Positions 38,324-49,063 of a DNA stretch of 64,000 nt are shown in pieces. A program made the translations under genes and the position numbers. Positions within the stretch are counted from its first letter, which is position 1; the number at the start of each line of letters is the position of its first letter. This stretch comes from Serratia quinivorans. Lineage in GTDB: Bacteria; Pseudomonadota; Gammaproteobacteria; Enterobacterales; Enterobacteriaceae. A model generated the notes under the pieces. It did not search any database. It worked only from the letters and a program-made list of their open reading frames with translations, and was not told the origin of the DNA. Location: assembly GCA_900457075.1 (NCBI GenBank), contig UGYN01000002.1:124001-188000 (forward strand), given 5' to 3'.

Positions 38324-38905
38324 ATGCAAAGACTCCTGCTTGCCTCCACCTCGACCTACCGCAAGATGCTATTGGAAAAACTGCATCTGCCTTTTATCTG
38401 TGATGCTCCCCAGGTCGATGAAGCCCCACTGGCCGGGGAAAGCGCCGAAGCGCTGGTGCTGCGATTGGCAACGGCAAAGGCCCAGGCATTGGCCGCCGCC
38501 TACCCCGACCACCTGATTATCGGCTCCGATCAGGTCTGCGTGATCGACGGTAAAATCACCGGAAAACCACACACCGCAGAAAATGCCCGCGCGCAATTAC
38601 GCCAGGCCAGTGGCCAAAGGGTCACTTTTTATACCGGCCTGGCGTTATACAACAGCCATAGCAAACACCTGCAGGTGCTTTGCGAACCCTTCCACGTGCA
38701 CTTCCGTGCGCTGAGTGACGCTGAAATCGCCGCCTATATCCGCCTTGAGCAACCGCTCAACTGCGCAGGCAGCTTTAAAAGTGAAGGTTTGGGCATCGCG
38801 CTGTTCGACAAACTGGAGGGACGGGATCCGAATGCGTTGATCGGCCTGCCGCTGATCGCACTGCTGGAGATGCTGCGGGCTGAAGGCATCAACCCGCTGG
38901 GATAA
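38324..38905 (+). CDS. yceF: Maf-type nucleotide pyrophosphatase (m7GTP-specific) YceF
   Basis: 193 residues from [20 protein letters not shown] (E. coli 194); the upstream ATG at 38285 is not needed. House-cleaning enzyme that hydrolyses m7GTP. SxxR motif at [19 protein letters not shown] with the catalytic aspartate, GKPHTAENA and the C-terminal [19 protein letters not shown]. Convergent with rluC. Confidence 0.95.
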   Translation: MQRLLLASTSTYRKMLLEKLHLPFICDAPQVDEAPLAGESAEALVLRLATAKAQALAAAYPDHLIIGSDQVCVIDGKITGKPHTAENARAQLRQASGQRVTFYTGLALYNSHSKHLQVLCEPFHVHFRALSDAEIAAYIRLEQPLNCAGSFKSEGLGIALFDKLEGRDPNALIGLPLIALLEMLRAEGINPLG

Positions 38906-38912
38906 ATAGGGT

Positions 38913-39875
38913 TTACTGCTGTTTGGACTGCTTGCGCAATACCTGCAGGCAGTGGCGCAATTCTGCGTCCATCGGGGCTTCGATACGCATGGTTTCGCCG
39001 GTGCCCGGATGTTCAAAACGCAATGCCGCTGCATGCAGGAACAAACGTTTAAGCCCGGTCCCCGCCAATTGGCGATCGAACTCACGATCGCCATAACGAT
39101 CGTCAAAGGCTATTGGATGCCCGGCGTGCAGCGCGTGAACGCGGATCTGGTGAGTACGCCCGGTGATCGGGCTGGCCTTGACCAGCGTCGCATGCTCAAA
39201 GCGCTCTTCCACCTTGAAGCGGGTTTCCGACGGCTTGCCTTCGCTGCTGACACGCACGATGCGTTCACCGCTCTGCAGAATGTTTTTCAGCAACGGTGCC
39301 TGCACCGCTTTGCAATGCGACTGCCACTCACCGCGCACCAGTGCCAAATAATCCTTCTGCATCCCTTTCAAGCGCAGTTGCTCATGCAAGGAGCGCAGCG
39401 CAGAACGCTTTTTCGCCACCAGCAGTACGCCCGAGGTATCGCGGTCCAAACGGTGAACCAACTCCAGGAAGCGGGCTTCCGGGCGCAACGCACGCAGAGC
39501 TTCGATGACGCCAAAACTCAGGCCGCTACCGCCATGCACCGCAGTGCCGGAGGGTTTATTCAGCAGCAGCAGGTGATCGTCTTCATACAGAATGCAATGG
39601 GCCAGCGCGGCCACTTTATCCAGTTTGGCCGAGACCGGCGCATCTTCACGCTCAGCAACACGCACTGGCGGCACACGCACCACATCACCGGGCGCCAGCT
39701 TGTATTCCGCCTTGATGCGTCCTTTATTAACTCGCACCTCACCCTTGCGCACGATGCGATAAATCATGCTCTTCGGCACGCCTTTTAAGCGGGCAAGTAG
39801 AAAGTTGTCGATTCGCTGACCGGCTTCGTCGTCAGAAATCGTGATTAGTTGTACTGCAGGAATGTTCGTTTTCAT
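38913..39875 (-). CDS. rluC: 23S rRNA pseudouridine synthase (955/2504/2580)
   Basis: 320 residues from [20 protein letters not shown] (E. coli 319). N-terminal S4 RNA-binding domain ([33 protein letters not shown]) and catalytic domain with the active aspartate in [37 protein letters not shown] closes the fold. Divergent from rne across a long leader. Confidence 0.97.
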   Translation of the reverse strand: MKTNIPAVQLITISDDEAGQRIDNFLLARLKGVPKSMIYRIVRKGEVRVNKGRIKAEYKLAPGDVVRVPPVRVAEREDAPVSAKLDKVAALAHCILYEDDHLLLLNKPSGTAVHGGSGLSFGVIEALRALRPEARFLELVHRLDRDTSGVLLVAKKRSALRSLHEQLRLKGMQKDYLALVRGEWQSHCKAVQAPLLKNILQSGERIVRVSSEGKPSETRFKVEERFEHATLVKASPITGRTHQIRVHALHAGHPIAFDDRYGDREFDRQLAGTGLKRLFLHAAALRFEHPGTGETMRIEAPMDAELRHCLQVLRKQSKQQ

Positions 39876-40427
39876 GGGGCAGGATTCTAAATAGAGCGCG
39901 TAAATAGCGCCACTTCTTTTTATGTGCTTAACTGTCTCTCTGACTGCAGGCGAAATCTCAGCGGACAATAAGGCAGCAAGCCGGTTTGAACGTTTGCGAT
40001 TTCTTCCGCAGTTAAGGAAAAGTCACCTTGCTATAACAGTATCAGCAGTGGAATAATGCGTTTACTTTCCACGTTGATTCTCGTTAAACAGGGAAAACTG
40101 TGGAATTATAAAATTTGTCTGATGGCACAAAAACGCAGCAATGGCGTAAGACGTAATGTGAAATCAAACAATTAGCGGGCTGCGGGTTGCAGCTTGGCCG
40201 GCAAACGGAATCAGATCTGTCGACGTAAATCAGAGGCTATTCCCCTAGTAAAAGTGCTGTTTTTCACAAAGAAATACAGGCTTACCGAGATAATGCGCCC
40301 CTATGCAGGCGACAACCGTGAGGTTGACGGCTTTGCGAGAAGACACGGGGTTTTCGGTTTTAATCCGGCCATGAGGTTATTTTGCCCGCAGCTTTGTCGA
40401 TAATGTAAAAATAACGAGTAAGTTAAG
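39876..40427 (+). promoter_or_regulatory. rne leader and rluC/rne promoter region
   Basis: 552 bases without a gene. In E. coli rne has a 361-base 5' UTR with hairpins through which RNase E autoregulates its mRNA; the same layout is likely here. Visible hairpins: GCTGC-GGGTT-GCAGC at 40179-40193 and CGAGAA/TTTTCG at 40336-40356. A short AAGTTAAG precedes the ATG. Exact promoters cannot be fixed. Confidence 0.6.
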
Positions 40428-43400
40428 ATGAAAAGAATGTTGATTAACGCAACTCAGCAGGAAGAGTTGCGTGTTGCCTTGGTAGATGGACAGCGGCTGT
40501 ATGATTTGGATATTGAAAGTCCGGGTCATGAACAGAAAAAAGCGAATATTTACAAAGGCAAAATCACTCGTATAGAACCAAGTCTTGAAGCAGCGTTCGT
40601 AGATTACGGCGCCGAACGACATGGTTTCCTCCCTCTTAAAGAAATCTCTCGCGAATATTTCCCAAGTAACTACTCTTCTCATGGTCGCCCAAACATCAAA
40701 GATGTGCTGCGCGAAGGCCAGGAAGTGATCGTTCAGGTTGATAAAGAAGAACGTGGTAACAAAGGCGCTGCCTTGACCACCTTCATCAGCCTGGCCGGCA
40801 GTTATCTGGTGCTGATGCCGAACAACCCACGTGCCGGCGGTATTTCACGCCGCATTGAGGGTGACGATCGCACCGAACTGAAAGAAGCTCTTTCTTCCCT
40901 GCAACTGCCAGATGGCATGGGTCTGATTGTTCGCACCGCGGGCGTGGGCAAATCTGCCGATGCGCTGCAGTGGGATCTGTCATTCCGCCTGAAGCACTGG
41001 GAAGCAATTAAAAAAGCCGCTGAAGGCCGCGCTGCGCCATTCCTGATCCATCAGGAAAGCAACGTTATCGTGCGTGCATTCCGCGACTATCTGCGCCCGG
41101 ACATCGGCGAAATCCTGATCGACAACCCAAAGGTTCTCGATCTGGCCAAAGAGCACATCGCTGCCCTGGGCCGTCCGGATTTCAGCAGCAAGATCAAACT
41201 GTACAGCGGCGAAATCCCTCTGTTCAGCCACTATCAAATCGAATCTCAAATTGAATCCGCTTTCCAGCGTGAAGTTCGCCTGCCTTCCGGCGGTTCGATC
41301 GTTATCGACTCCACCGAAGCGCTGACCGCTATCGATATCAACTCCGCGCGAGCAACCCGCGGCGGCGATATCGAAGAGACTGCGTTCAACACCAACCTGG
41401 AAGCGGCGGACGAGATTGCTCGCCAGCTGCGCCTGCGTGACCTTGGCGGCCTGATCGTTATCGACTTTATCGATATGACCCCGGTTCGCCATCAACGTGA
41501 AGTGGAAAACCGTCTGCGTGACGCCGTCCGTCAGGACCGTGCACGTATCCAAATCGGTCGCATTTCCCGTTTCGGCCTGCTTGAGATGTCGCGTCAGCGC
41601 CTCAGCCCATCACTGGGTGAATCCAGCCATCACGTCTGCCCGCGCTGTAACGGCACCGGCACCATCCGTGATAACGAATCGCTGGCACTTTCCATTCTTC
41701 GTCTGATCGAAGAAGAAGCGCTGAAAGAAAATACCAAAGAAGTTCACGCCATCGTGCCAGTACAGGTGGCATCTTACCTGCTGAACGAAAAGCGTGAATC
41801 GGTGAGCGCGATCGAAAAACGTCAGGGTGGCGTGAAAGCGATCATCGTGCCGAACGATCAGATGCAAACCCCGCACTACTCGGTACTGCGCGTGCGTAAG
41901 GGCGAAGAAACACCAACCCTGAGCTACCTGTTGCCGAAACTGCATGAAGAAGAGATGGCCCAGCCACTGGAAGATGCACCGATGGAGCGCAAGCGTCCGG
42001 AGCAACCCGCACTGGCTTCGTTCTCTCTGGCTGCAGATGCCCCACCACCAGCAGAAGAACCTGTTGTGGCTCAAGCTACCGTCGCCGCTACTGCTACCAA
42101 GCAAACCGCACCAGCCGCTGCCAAGCCGGGCTTGTTGGGCCGTCTGTTCGGTGGTCTGAAAGCGCTGTTTGCCGGTGAAGAGCAGCCGGTTGTCGAAGCC
42201 AAACCTGTGGTTGAGGCGCCGAAGTCTGAAGGCAACGGTGAAAACCGCCGTCAGGATCGTCGTGGTCAACGTCGTCAGGGTACCGGTCGTAAAGATCGTG
42301 GTGAGCGCGGAGAACGTGGTGAGCGTGGCGATCGTCCAGAACGTGGCGAGCGTAAAGAGCGCGGTGAAGGTCGTGATAACCGTGAGCCGCGTGAAAATCG
42401 CGAACCTCGCGACAACCGCGAAGGCCGTGAAACACGCGAAGTGCGTGATGAGCAGCGTCGTAACCGCCGTAATGCGCCACAAACCACTGCTGCCGTAACC
42501 GAAGAGCCGCTGTCTGAAGAAGCCGCCAAGGCACAGCGCGAAGAGCAGCAACAGCGCCGTGACCAACGTGCCGAACGCCAGCGTCGTCGTCAGGAAGAGA
42601 AACGTCAGGCTCAGCAGGAAGTGGCCGCGCTGGAAAGCGTAGAAACCGCAACCCCTGCCAACGCCAGCGTTGACGAAGATCTCGAAGAACGTCAGATGCA
42701 GAACATGCAGCGTCGTCAGCGTCGTCCTCTGTCGCAGAAAATTCGCGTGCTGTCTGCGGAAGAAGAACTGCATCGTGCCGCGGAAGAACTGCTGGCGCCA
42801 AAAGCACCGGTAGTGAAAGCCCAGGACGTGAAGCCAGCCCTGGTTGAAGACAGCGTTAAACTACTGCCGGAAACCCTTGAAGCACCGGGCGAAGATGATG
42901 CACAGGATAACCGAGCTAACGGCGAAAACGGCATGCCACGCCGCTCACGTCGTTCTCCGCGCCACCTGCGTGTCAGCGGTCAACGTCGTCGCCGTTACCG
43001 TGACGAGCGTTACCCTACCCAGTCGCCAATGCCGCTGGCAGGTGCTTTCGCCTCTCCAGAGATGGCTTCCGGCAAGGTGTGGGTGAGTTACCCTGTCACA
43101 CAAGCCGCGCAAGTGATTGAAGAAGCAGAAGTTCAGACTGAAGCTGTTGAAATCGCTGCCGACAACGTCATGGCGCAGGAAGCCGTCAGCGTAGCCGCTC
43201 CGGTTATTGCCCAAGCCGTTGCGCCGGTGATCGAACCAGAAGTTGTGGCCCCGGCAGAAGAACCAGCCCAACCGGTTGTTGAAACCGCTGAGCCGGCAAT
43301 GGCTGCCCAGGCAGAAGAAACCCCGGCAGCACCGGTGGCTGAAGCGCCTGCAGTGGTAGAAGAAACCGCGGTGGTTGAAGCTGCACCGGTGGTAGAGGAA

Positions 43401-43796
43401 GCCCCAGCGGTTGAACCTGCCCCAGTGGTTGAAGAAACGCCAGTCGTTCCAGCAGCAACCGTTGCTGAAGAAACTGTCGCTGAACCAGCTCCGGTGTTCG
43501 TTGAGCCCGTCGTTGAAGCCGCACCCGTGCAGGAAGTTGCTGCCGCTGTAGTGGTCGAAGAAAAAGCGCCGGTTGTGCAACAGCAACCAGTACCGGTGGC
43601 AGATGTGCTGTATAAACACATCGCTACTGCGCCAATGACCAAGGCTCCTGCGCCGGACTATGTACCGGAACAGCAGCAGCAAAGTGATTGGCAGCGCCCT
43701 TCCTTCAACTTCGAAGGCAAAGGTTCTGCGGGTGGTCATGCGGCGGCAAACCAGGCTACCGCACCGGCAACCAAACCGCAGCCGGTTAACGATTAA
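40428..43796 (+). CDS. rne: Ribonuclease E
   Basis: 1122 residues (E. coli 1061). Catalytic half: S1 domain ([20 protein letters not shown]), 5'-sensor, DNase-I-like domain with the Mg-binding aspartates in [12 protein letters not shown] and IDFIDM, and the Zn-link CPRCNGTG. From about residue 500 the scaffold half is disordered: a membrane segment ([17 protein letters not shown]), an Arg/Glu/Gly-rich RNA-binding stretch, another Arg-rich region ([20 protein letters not shown]), a long Pro/Val/Glu low-complexity part and the C-terminal PNPase-binding peptide ([15 protein letters not shown]). Leads the RNA degradosome. Confidence 0.98.
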   Translation: MKRMLINATQQEELRVALVDGQRLYDLDIESPGHEQKKANIYKGKITRIEPSLEAAFVDYGAERHGFLPLKEISREYFPSNYSSHGRPNIKDVLREGQEVIVQVDKEERGNKGAALTTFISLAGSYLVLMPNNPRAGGISRRIEGDDRTELKEALSSLQLPDGMGLIVRTAGVGKSADALQWDLSFRLKHWEAIKKAAEGRAAPFLIHQESNVIVRAFRDYLRPDIGEILIDNPKVLDLAKEHIAALGRPDFSSKIKLYSGEIPLFSHYQIESQIESAFQREVRLPSGGSIVIDSTEALTAIDINSARATRGGDIEETAFNTNLEAADEIARQLRLRDLGGLIVIDFIDMTPVRHQREVENRLRDAVRQDRARIQIGRISRFGLLEMSRQRLSPSLGESSHHVCPRCNGTGTIRDNESLALSILRLIEEEALKENTKEVHAIVPVQVASYLLNEKRESVSAIEKRQGGVKAIIVPNDQMQTPHYSVLRVRKGEETPTLSYLLPKLHEEEMAQPLEDAPMERKRPEQPALASFSLAADAPPPAEEPVVAQATVAATATKQTAPAAAKPGLLGRLFGGLKALFAGEEQPVVEAKPVVEAPKSEGNGENRRQDRRGQRRQGTGRKDRGERGERGERGDRPERGERKERGEGRDNREPRENREPRDNREGRETREVRDEQRRNRRNAPQTTAAVTEEPLSEEAAKAQREEQQQRRDQRAERQRRRQEEKRQAQQEVAALESVETATPANASVDEDLEERQMQNMQRRQRRPLSQKIRVLSAEEELHRAAEELLAPKAPVVKAQDVKPALVEDSVKLLPETLEAPGEDDAQDNRANGENGMPRRSRRSPRHLRVSGQRRRRYRDERYPTQSPMPLAGAFASPEMASGKVWVSYPVTQAAQVIEEAEVQTEAVEIAADNVMAQEAVSVAAPVIAQAVAPVIEPEVVAPAEEPAQPVVETAEPAMAAQAEETPAAPVAEAPAVVEETAVVEAAPVVEEAPAVEPAPVVEETPVVPAATVAEETVAEPAPVFVEPVVEAAPVQEVAAAVVVEEKAPVVQQQPVPVADVLYKHIATAPMTKAPAPDYVPEQQQQSDWQRPSFNFEGKGSAGGHAAANQATAPATKPQPVND
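42285..42450 (+). repeat. Arg/Glu/Gly coding repeat in rne
   Basis: Imperfect short repeats encode [19 protein letters not shown] and [16 protein letters not shown]. They fall in the RNA-binding part of the scaffold half. Confidence 0.75.
43225..43570 (+). repeat. Val/Pro/Glu coding repeat in rne
   Basis: Imperfect repeats encode variants of [19 protein letters not shown]. Low complexity that accounts for most of the extra length over E. coli RNase E. Confidence 0.75.
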
Positions 43797-43812
43797 GTTA
43801 ATCTGCTCCGAT

Positions 43813-43843
43813 AAAAAAACCCGCCAACTCGGCGGGTTTTTTA
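43813..43843. terminator. Bidirectional terminator between rne and the ABM gene
   Basis: CCCGCC (43820-43825), loop AACTC, GGCGGG (43831-43836), flanked by A7 and T6, lies between the convergent genes. Confidence 0.92.
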
Positions 43844-43859
43844 TTGCCGAAAAATCGGC

Positions 43860-44147
43860 TCAGGCTATTTTCTTCAACTGTTTGATATCCAGCGAGTCTA
43901 GCTTGCCCTCTAACTGGCTGACGAAATGCTTGAAATGCTCGGTGGCATTGTGTTTTTCCAGTGCCTCAGCGCTTGCCCAACGCTCAAAAAATACGAAGGT
44001 ACCCGGCTTTTCCAGATCGCGGTGCAGATCATATTGCAGGTTACCCAGTTCCTGGCGGCTTGGATCGATAATCGCATGCACTACATCGCTGACGGCGGAC
44101 ACAAACTCGGGTTTAGCCCGTAAGGTGGCAATAACACGTACTTCCAT
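43860..44147 (-). CDS. Antibiotic biosynthesis monooxygenase-type (YgiN-like) protein
   Basis: 95 residues from MEVRVIATLRAKPEFVSAVS, with GGGAGAG upstream; an ATG six codons earlier is an alternative. ABM-fold dimeric alpha/beta barrel: VIATLRAKPE, CLQYDL-type LGNLQYDLHRDLEKPGTFVF, FERWASAEALEKHNATEHFK. Family members are quinol or small-molecule oxygenases; the substrate here cannot be told. Confidence 0.85.
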   Translation of the reverse strand: MEVRVIATLRAKPEFVSAVSDVVHAIIDPSRQELGNLQYDLHRDLEKPGTFVFFERWASAEALEKHNATEHFKHFVSQLEGKLDSLDIKQLKKIA

Positions 44148-44371
44148 TTCACTCTCCCATTCCACATGATTAACGTTGATAACCTGACAGTTATGACGCA
44201 GGTATCATTCAAATCCCTGTCACTATGCCCCCGAAAGCCAACTGATTTCAACTTGCCGTGAACAAACAGATGCATCGCAAGCGCTTTACGCTTATCCTTA
44301 CACCCCGGCGTGAATAACCCCCATTATTCGCTTTTACGTAGACCCGTTTCTAACCGCCGGAGCCTTGCAAC

Positions 44372-45418
44372 ATGACCGCACAACCTCAAGCCCTAAAAAT
44401 TCGCCGCCCTGACGACTGGCACATCCATCTGCGCGATGACGACATGCTGAAAACGGTATTGCCTTATACCAGTCAGGTCTTTGGCCGGGCGATTGTGATG
44501 CCGAACCTGGCTCCGCCAATTACTACCGTCGCCGCGGCTTACGCTTATCGTGACCGTATTCTGGCAGCGGTCCCTCAGGGACATGATTTCACCCCGCTGA
44601 TGACCTGCTACCTGACCAATTCACTGGATGCAGCCGAACTGGTCAACGGGTTTGAGCAAGGCGTGTTCACCGCCGCCAAGCTTTACCCGGCCAATGCCAC
44701 TACCAATTCCAGCCACGGCGTCAGCGATGTGAAAGCCATTTACCCGCTGTTCGAGCAAATGCAGAAAATCGGCATGCCACTGTTGATTCACGGTGAAGTG
44801 ACCGATGCCGCCGTTGATATTTTCGATCGCGAGGCTCGCTTTATTGAGCAGGTCATGGAGCCGATTCGTCAGCAGTTCCCTGAACTTAAAATCGTCTTCG
44901 AACACATCACCACCAAAGAAGCGGCGCAGTACGTGCAGGAAGGCAATCGTTTCCTTGGCGCGACCATCACCCCTCAGCACCTGATGTTTAACCGCAACCA
45001 CATGCTGGTTGGCGGTATCCGTCCGCACCTGTTTTGCCTGCCAATCCTGAAACGCAATATTCACCAGGACGCACTGCGCAAAGCCGTTGCCAGCGGTTCG
45101 GATCGCTTCTTCCTCGGCACCGACTCCGCACCACATGCCAAACACCGCAAGGAATCCAGCTGCGGCTGCGCCGGCGTATTCAACGCTCCCAATGCGATCC
45201 CGGCTTACGCCAGCGTGTTCGAGCAACTCGGTGCGCTGGATCATCTGGAAGCCTTCTGCTCATTGAACGGCCCGCGTTTTTATGGCCTGCCGGTCAATAC
45301 CGATTTCATCGAGCTGCAACGCGTAGCGACGACTCAGCCGGAAGAGATCGCCATGGGCAGCGAAACGGTCATTCCATTCCTGGCCGGGGAGAGTCTGAGC
45401 TGGTCGGTGAAAGCATAA
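44372..45418 (+). CDS. pyrC: Dihydroorotase
   Basis: 348 residues (E. coli 348). Third step of pyrimidine synthesis. Metal ligands in [11 protein letters not shown] (His17, His19), the carboxylated lysine in [33 protein letters not shown] and [21 protein letters not shown] 200-base leader precedes it; the C-sensing hairpin of E. coli pyrC was not recognised. Confidence 0.98.
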   Translation: MTAQPQALKIRRPDDWHIHLRDDDMLKTVLPYTSQVFGRAIVMPNLAPPITTVAAAYAYRDRILAAVPQGHDFTPLMTCYLTNSLDAAELVNGFEQGVFTAAKLYPANATTNSSHGVSDVKAIYPLFEQMQKIGMPLLIHGEVTDAAVDIFDREARFIEQVMEPIRQQFPELKIVFEHITTKEAAQYVQEGNRFLGATITPQHLMFNRNHMLVGGIRPHLFCLPILKRNIHQDALRKAVASGSDRFFLGTDSAPHAKHRKESSCGCAGVFNAPNAIPAYASVFEQLGALDHLEAFCSLNGPRFYGLPVNTDFIELQRVATTQPEEIAMGSETVIPFLAGESLSWSVKA

Positions 45419-45459
45419 TTATCTTTTTTTAATCCAACCTCTTGCCCCCGCGCACGGTT

Positions 45460-45479
45460 AACTGTATAAATATCCAGTA
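45460..45479 (+). promoter_or_regulatory. LexA box for dinI
   Basis: AACTGTATAAATATCCAGTA fits the SOS box consensus CTG-N10-CAG with an AT-rich centre; 20 bases upstream of the dinI ATG. Predicts LexA repression and DNA-damage induction. Confidence 0.92.
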
Positions 45480-45498
45480 AATCGCTTCGGGGGCAATT

Positions 45499-45738
45499 AT
45501 GCGTGTTGAAGTCACTATAGATAAAACCAAACCGCTACCGTCAGGGGCCATCGAAGCTCTGACCAGTGAGTTGAGCAAGCGGGTAAACCGCCAATTTCCA
45601 GACACTGTGGTTCAGGTCCGTTATGCCGGTTCCAATGGGCTTTCGGTTCTGGGCGGCCTGAAAACAGATAAAGATCTGATCGCGGACATTCTCCAGGAAA
45701 CCTGGGAAAGTGCTGACGATTGGTTTAGCGCAGAATAA
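45499..45738 (+). CDS. dinI: DNA damage-inducible protein I
   Basis: 79 residues (E. coli 81). Binds and stabilises RecA filaments, tuning the SOS response. MRVEVTIDKTKPLPSGAIEA, RVNRQFPDTVVQVRYAGSNG and the acidic C-terminal helix DLIADILQETWESADDWF. Under the LexA box upstream and closed by a terminator. Confidence 0.97.
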   Translation: MRVEVTIDKTKPLPSGAIEALTSELSKRVNRQFPDTVVQVRYAGSNGLSVLGGLKTDKDLIADILQETWESADDWFSAE

Positions 45739-45756
45739 TACTGCAATGTAGTTTTT

Positions 45757-45783
45757 GCCGGGGGTCGCTCTCCGGCTTTTTTG
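45757..45783 (+). terminator. dinI terminator
   Basis: GCCGG (45757-45761) and CCGGC (45772-45776) with a ten-base loop, followed by TTTTTTG. Confidence 0.8.
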
Positions 45784-45875
45784 TATTTGGAACCCGGCAC
45801 AACGCGGTTTAATTTTCCGCTGGAAGAAAAGCCTTATCTGGTCTGTACTGAATGCTTTAACAGGAGGTATTTAAG

Positions 45876-46154
45876 ATGGCCCCGGACAAGGTAAAAACCG
45901 AAGAAGCGATGACCTTTGGCGAACTGCTGGCGCTGATTGCCGACCAAAAACGGCGTTTGAGCGTGCTGGAGGTGGCATTTTCCTATCTGGCTTTTGGTCT
46001 GGACGACAAAGCCAATCAATTGCTAATTCACAGTTTGAAGCTGGAATCGCAAAACCAAAATCGTGATGCCGAAACCCAGCAGCACTTTGCCCATCTGGCC
46101 CTCGAGCTGGAAAAACGATTGCACAGTGTTCCACGCCCCCCCGATGTTGAATGA
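45876..46154 (+). CDS. Hypothetical 92-aa protein
   Basis: MAPDKVKTEEAMTFGELLAL, QKRRLSVLEVAFSYLAFGLD, then a helix ETQQHFAHLALELEKRLHSV. A strong SD (AGGAGGT) nine bases upstream supports the start. All-helical and soluble; no family is recognised with confidence. It lies between dinI and bssS, where E. coli has no gene, on its own transcription unit. Confidence 0.75.
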   Translation: MAPDKVKTEEAMTFGELLALIADQKRRLSVLEVAFSYLAFGLDDKANQLLIHSLKLESQNQNRDAETQQHFAHLALELEKRLHSVPRPPDVE

Positions 46155-46352
46155 ATGTGATGTCTCCGTTCTCACGTCTTTGCGTACCGACGTGTAGAAT
46201 AATCACTCAAATAAATAATTATTTTGCAAAAGAAGGCAGGAAAGTCTCCACCGCTGTAGCCAGATGCGTATACTGTAATTGCTCACATGATGATGGGCCG
46301 CATTGATCCTCGTTAGTCACTCACGGTAGTCACTACTCAATAAGGGGTCTTT

Positions 46353-46607
46353 ATGGACAGAAATGATGAAGTAATTCAGACACACCCGCTTGTTGGTTGG
46401 GATATCAGTACTGTCGACGCTTATGACGCCATGATGATACGCCTTCATTACCTGTCTTCACGAGATCAGACACCCGAAGATGCCCAAGTAGACAGAACTC
46501 TTTGGCTCACCACAGATGTCGCACGTCAATTAATCAATATATTAGAAGCCGGCATCGCCAAGATTGAAGCAACGGATTACCAGGACCTTGATCGTAAAAA
46601 GCACTAA
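46353..46607 (+). CDS. bssS: Biofilm regulator BssS
   Basis: 84 residues, as in E. coli (YceP). MDRNDEVIQTHPLVGWDIST, YDAMMIRLHYLSSRDQTPED and DVARQLINILEAGIAKIEAT. Linked in E. coli to indole/AI-2 regulation of biofilm. AAGGGG precedes the ATG and a strong terminator follows. Confidence 0.95.
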   Translation: MDRNDEVIQTHPLVGWDISTVDAYDAMMIRLHYLSSRDQTPEDAQVDRTLWLTTDVARQLINILEAGIAKIEATDYQDLDRKKH

Positions 46608-46629
46608 TTCACTGTACCAAAATGCCTAA

Positions 46630-46662
46630 GGCGCCAGCGATTATCTCTGGCGCCTTTTTCTT
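46630..46662 (+). terminator. bssS terminator
   Basis: GGCGCCAG (46630-46637) pairs with CTGGCGCC (46647-46654), then TTTTTC. Confidence 0.93.
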
Positions 46663-46749
46663 TGTCTGCGAGCGGCACAACGGGTGCATTGCGGCTTCCA
46701 ACCTTTTATCATAACGAAATAGCAACGTATAACAGAGAAGGTATGGCAC

Positions 46750-47865
46750 GTGGAATATGACTTAATTGTTGTGGGCAGCGGTTCGGTAGGCGCGGCGGCA
46801 GGTTACTATGCGACACGGGCCGGCCTGAAAGTATTAATGATCGACAGCGCCATGCCCCCACACCGTAACGGCAGCCACCACGGCGATACCCGCATCATCC
46901 GCCATGCTTACGGTGAAGGCGAAAAGTATGTGCCGCTGATCCTGCGAGCCCAGGCCTTATGGAATGCCCTGATTAAACAAACAGGCGAAGAACTGTTCCA
47001 GGACTGCGGCGTTCTGAATATGGGGCCGCTGGATTCTGAATTTATCAACAACGCCCAGCACAGTGCACAAAAATTCCGCCTCAATACGCAAAGCCTTAGC
47101 GCAGAACAGATTAACCAGCGCTGGCCGGAATTCAATGCACCGGAAGGCTACGTGGGGGTGTTTGAGCCTGACGCCGGGTTCCTGCGCTCGGAACAGGCCG
47201 TTGCCAGTTTCATCAAACTGGCTAAAGATGCCGGCTGCGGCCAGTTGTTTAATTGCCCGGTTAGCGCAGTCCAGCCGATTGACGGCGGTGTGGAAGTGAT
47301 CACCCCAGAAGGCCGCTTTCAGGGGCGTAAAGCCGTGGTCACCGCAGGGACCTGGGTTAAAACCCTGCTGCCACAGTTACCGATCGCGCCACTGCGGAAA
47401 GTTTTTTCCTGGCATCAGGCGGATGGCCGTTACAGCGTCAACAACCGTTTCCCGGCATTTACCGTCGAAGCGCTGGACGGCAACCACTATTACGGGTTTC
47501 CTGCCGACAATGACGGCTTGAAAGTGGGTAAACACGATGGTGGCCAACCAATGGAGACACCGGAGCAGCGCAAACCTTTTGGCAGTTTCACCTCGGATGG
47601 AACTGAGGTTTTCCATTTTCTGCGCCAATTTTTACCGGGTGTAGGGGTATGTTTACACGGAGAAGCATGCAGTTATGATATGAGTCCTGATGAAGATTTC
47701 ATCATCGATACCCTGCCAGGATGCGATCGCTTAATGGTCATCAGCGGCCTGAGCGGCCATGGTTTCAAGTTTGCCAGCGTGTTAGGTGAGATCGCCGCAC
47801 TCTTTGCTGAAGATAAAACCCCACCGGTGGATATCACTCCTTTCTCACTGAAACGCTTCATTTAA
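46750..47865 (+). CDS. solA: N-methyl-L-tryptophan oxidase
   Basis: 371 residues (E. coli 372), monomeric sarcosine oxidase family. FAD site [20 protein letters not shown] at the N-terminus, covalent flavin cysteine in [18 protein letters not shown], then [20 protein letters not shown]. The start is GTG at 46750 with AGAAGG eight bases upstream; the ATG at 46742 is out of frame. Confidence 0.95.
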   Translation: MEYDLIVVGSGSVGAAAGYYATRAGLKVLMIDSAMPPHRNGSHHGDTRIIRHAYGEGEKYVPLILRAQALWNALIKQTGEELFQDCGVLNMGPLDSEFINNAQHSAQKFRLNTQSLSAEQINQRWPEFNAPEGYVGVFEPDAGFLRSEQAVASFIKLAKDAGCGQLFNCPVSAVQPIDGGVEVITPEGRFQGRKAVVTAGTWVKTLLPQLPIAPLRKVFSWHQADGRYSVNNRFPAFTVEALDGNHYYGFPADNDGLKVGKHDGGQPMETPEQRKPFGSFTSDGTEVFHFLRQFLPGVGVCLHGEACSYDMSPDEDFIIDTLPGCDRLMVISGLSGHGFKFASVLGEIAALFAEDKTPPVDITPFSLKRFI

Positions 47866-48091
47866 CCCTTTCTTGCTGACTTAATCGCAGCCGCCAACGC
47901 GCGCTGGCTGCGGTTTAGCCTTTTAGTTACATACCGAAATCATCATAGTAATCTGAAATCTATCGTAAAAAATATTTCAACGGAAATTTCTGGCGTAAGT
48001 ATCCGGATTTCCGAATTGATCCCCTGTGGTGTAAGTTCTATTTTACAGTTGATATGCCCCTGCTAATTCTTCGAACAACAAGGACGTCACC

Positions 48092-48718
48092 ATGAAACTG
48101 CTTGTCGTGGACGAATGCTGCTTCACTCGGGTCGGGATCGATAACTATTTTACGGACAATGTTTTCGCCCAGATAAAATGTTGTCACAGCCTGGAACAGG
48201 CGACTCCCCTGCTGGAGCACTACCGACCCAGTCATATCCTGGTCAACCTGACCAAACATTGCCGTCATAGTGAAGATGATGCCCAACTGCAGGCTTTTAT
48301 TGAAGCCACCCCATCGGCATTGCTGTTCATTTACCTGGACACCCCCTATCCCTATAGCGAAGCGCCAATGCGTATCGCCGACCATGCTTTCCTGTTCAAT
48401 AAAGCCACGCTGCCAGTGACATTACGCATGATGCGGGAAAAACCGGTGTCACTGATGGATTGCAGCGTTGAACATTCGCTGTTCAGCCCGCAGGAACTGA
48501 CGGTAATGAAGCACTGGATGGCGGAAATGCCCAATTACCGCATCGCAAAAAAGCTGCAAATCAGCTCGCACACCGTCTATGTTCACAAGCGGCATATCAC
48601 AGAGAAAATCAACGCCCGCAACCGGCTGGAATTTTATTCGCTGTATAACGTGCTGCGTTACTTCTATCCGCCAAGTGTTTCTGCCAGCCCAATGTCATTG
48701 TCCTTACTGGCGGTATGA
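48092..48718 (+). CDS. LuxR-type regulator of the RcsA/BglJ kind
   Basis: 208 residues. N-terminal receiver-like part (MKLLVVDECCFTRVGIDNYF) without clear full acidic pocket, and a C-terminal LuxR HTH (FSPQELTVMKHWMAEMPNYR, ISSHTVYVHKRHITEKINAR). Length and layout match RcsA, BglJ and similar auxiliary regulators that often work as heterodimers with RcsB. Target genes are not evident; AAGGA precedes the ATG. Confidence 0.8.
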   Translation: MKLLVVDECCFTRVGIDNYFTDNVFAQIKCCHSLEQATPLLEHYRPSHILVNLTKHCRHSEDDAQLQAFIEATPSALLFIYLDTPYPYSEAPMRIADHAFLFNKATLPVTLRMMREKPVSLMDCSVEHSLFSPQELTVMKHWMAEMPNYRIAKKLQISSHTVYVHKRHITEKINARNRLEFYSLYNVLRYFYPPSVSASPMSLSLLAV

Positions 48719-48838
48719 TCAAGGTAGGCTGATTTTAGTGGTGAAATTGGCCTATCTACACGCTTTGCACTATCGGCAGTATTAACGCTGTCCGCAAAAA
48801 TCTATACTCTGCCAGTCCCTATCTTTTGGCTGGTGAGA

Positions 48839-48955
48839 ATGCTAAACAAAATACTGTCGGCGATCGTCAACAACGTACGCGAACATCTGGTGCTGTATAT
48901 CTGCCTGTGGCTGGTGTTGTTGGCGCTGGACGTCTATTTCTTCTTTATGCCTTAA
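48839..48955 (+). CDS. yceO: Small membrane protein YceO-like
   Basis: 38 residues: MLNKILSAIVNNVREHLVLY then ICLWLVLLALDVYFFFMP. The NN-(I/V)-REHL-x-LY-x-x-LW core is that of E. coli YceO (46 residues), which also lies next to solA/bssS. A single TM helix with a short cytoplasmic amphipathic head. Function unknown. Confidence 0.75.
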   Translation: MLNKILSAIVNNVREHLVLYICLWLVLLALDVYFFFMP

Positions 48956-49063
48956 TTCATGTCGCCCACTTTTCCCCGCTTGCGCTTTAACCGTTTTGGC
49001 TTCCCGGAACAGGTCACTGGCTATGAAGGCCTTGGTGTCGTGATGAGTCAGGGAAAAGTTTCT

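Noticed and set aside
41610..42773. 387-codon open frame antisense to rne
   Set aside because: It mirrors the repetitive, GC-biased rne coding sequence; composition is odd (Phe/Thr-rich) and no start signal is present.
44166..44371. pyrC leader attenuation hairpin as in E. coli
   Set aside because: No matching hairpin at the ribosome site; the regulation cannot be claimed from this sequence.
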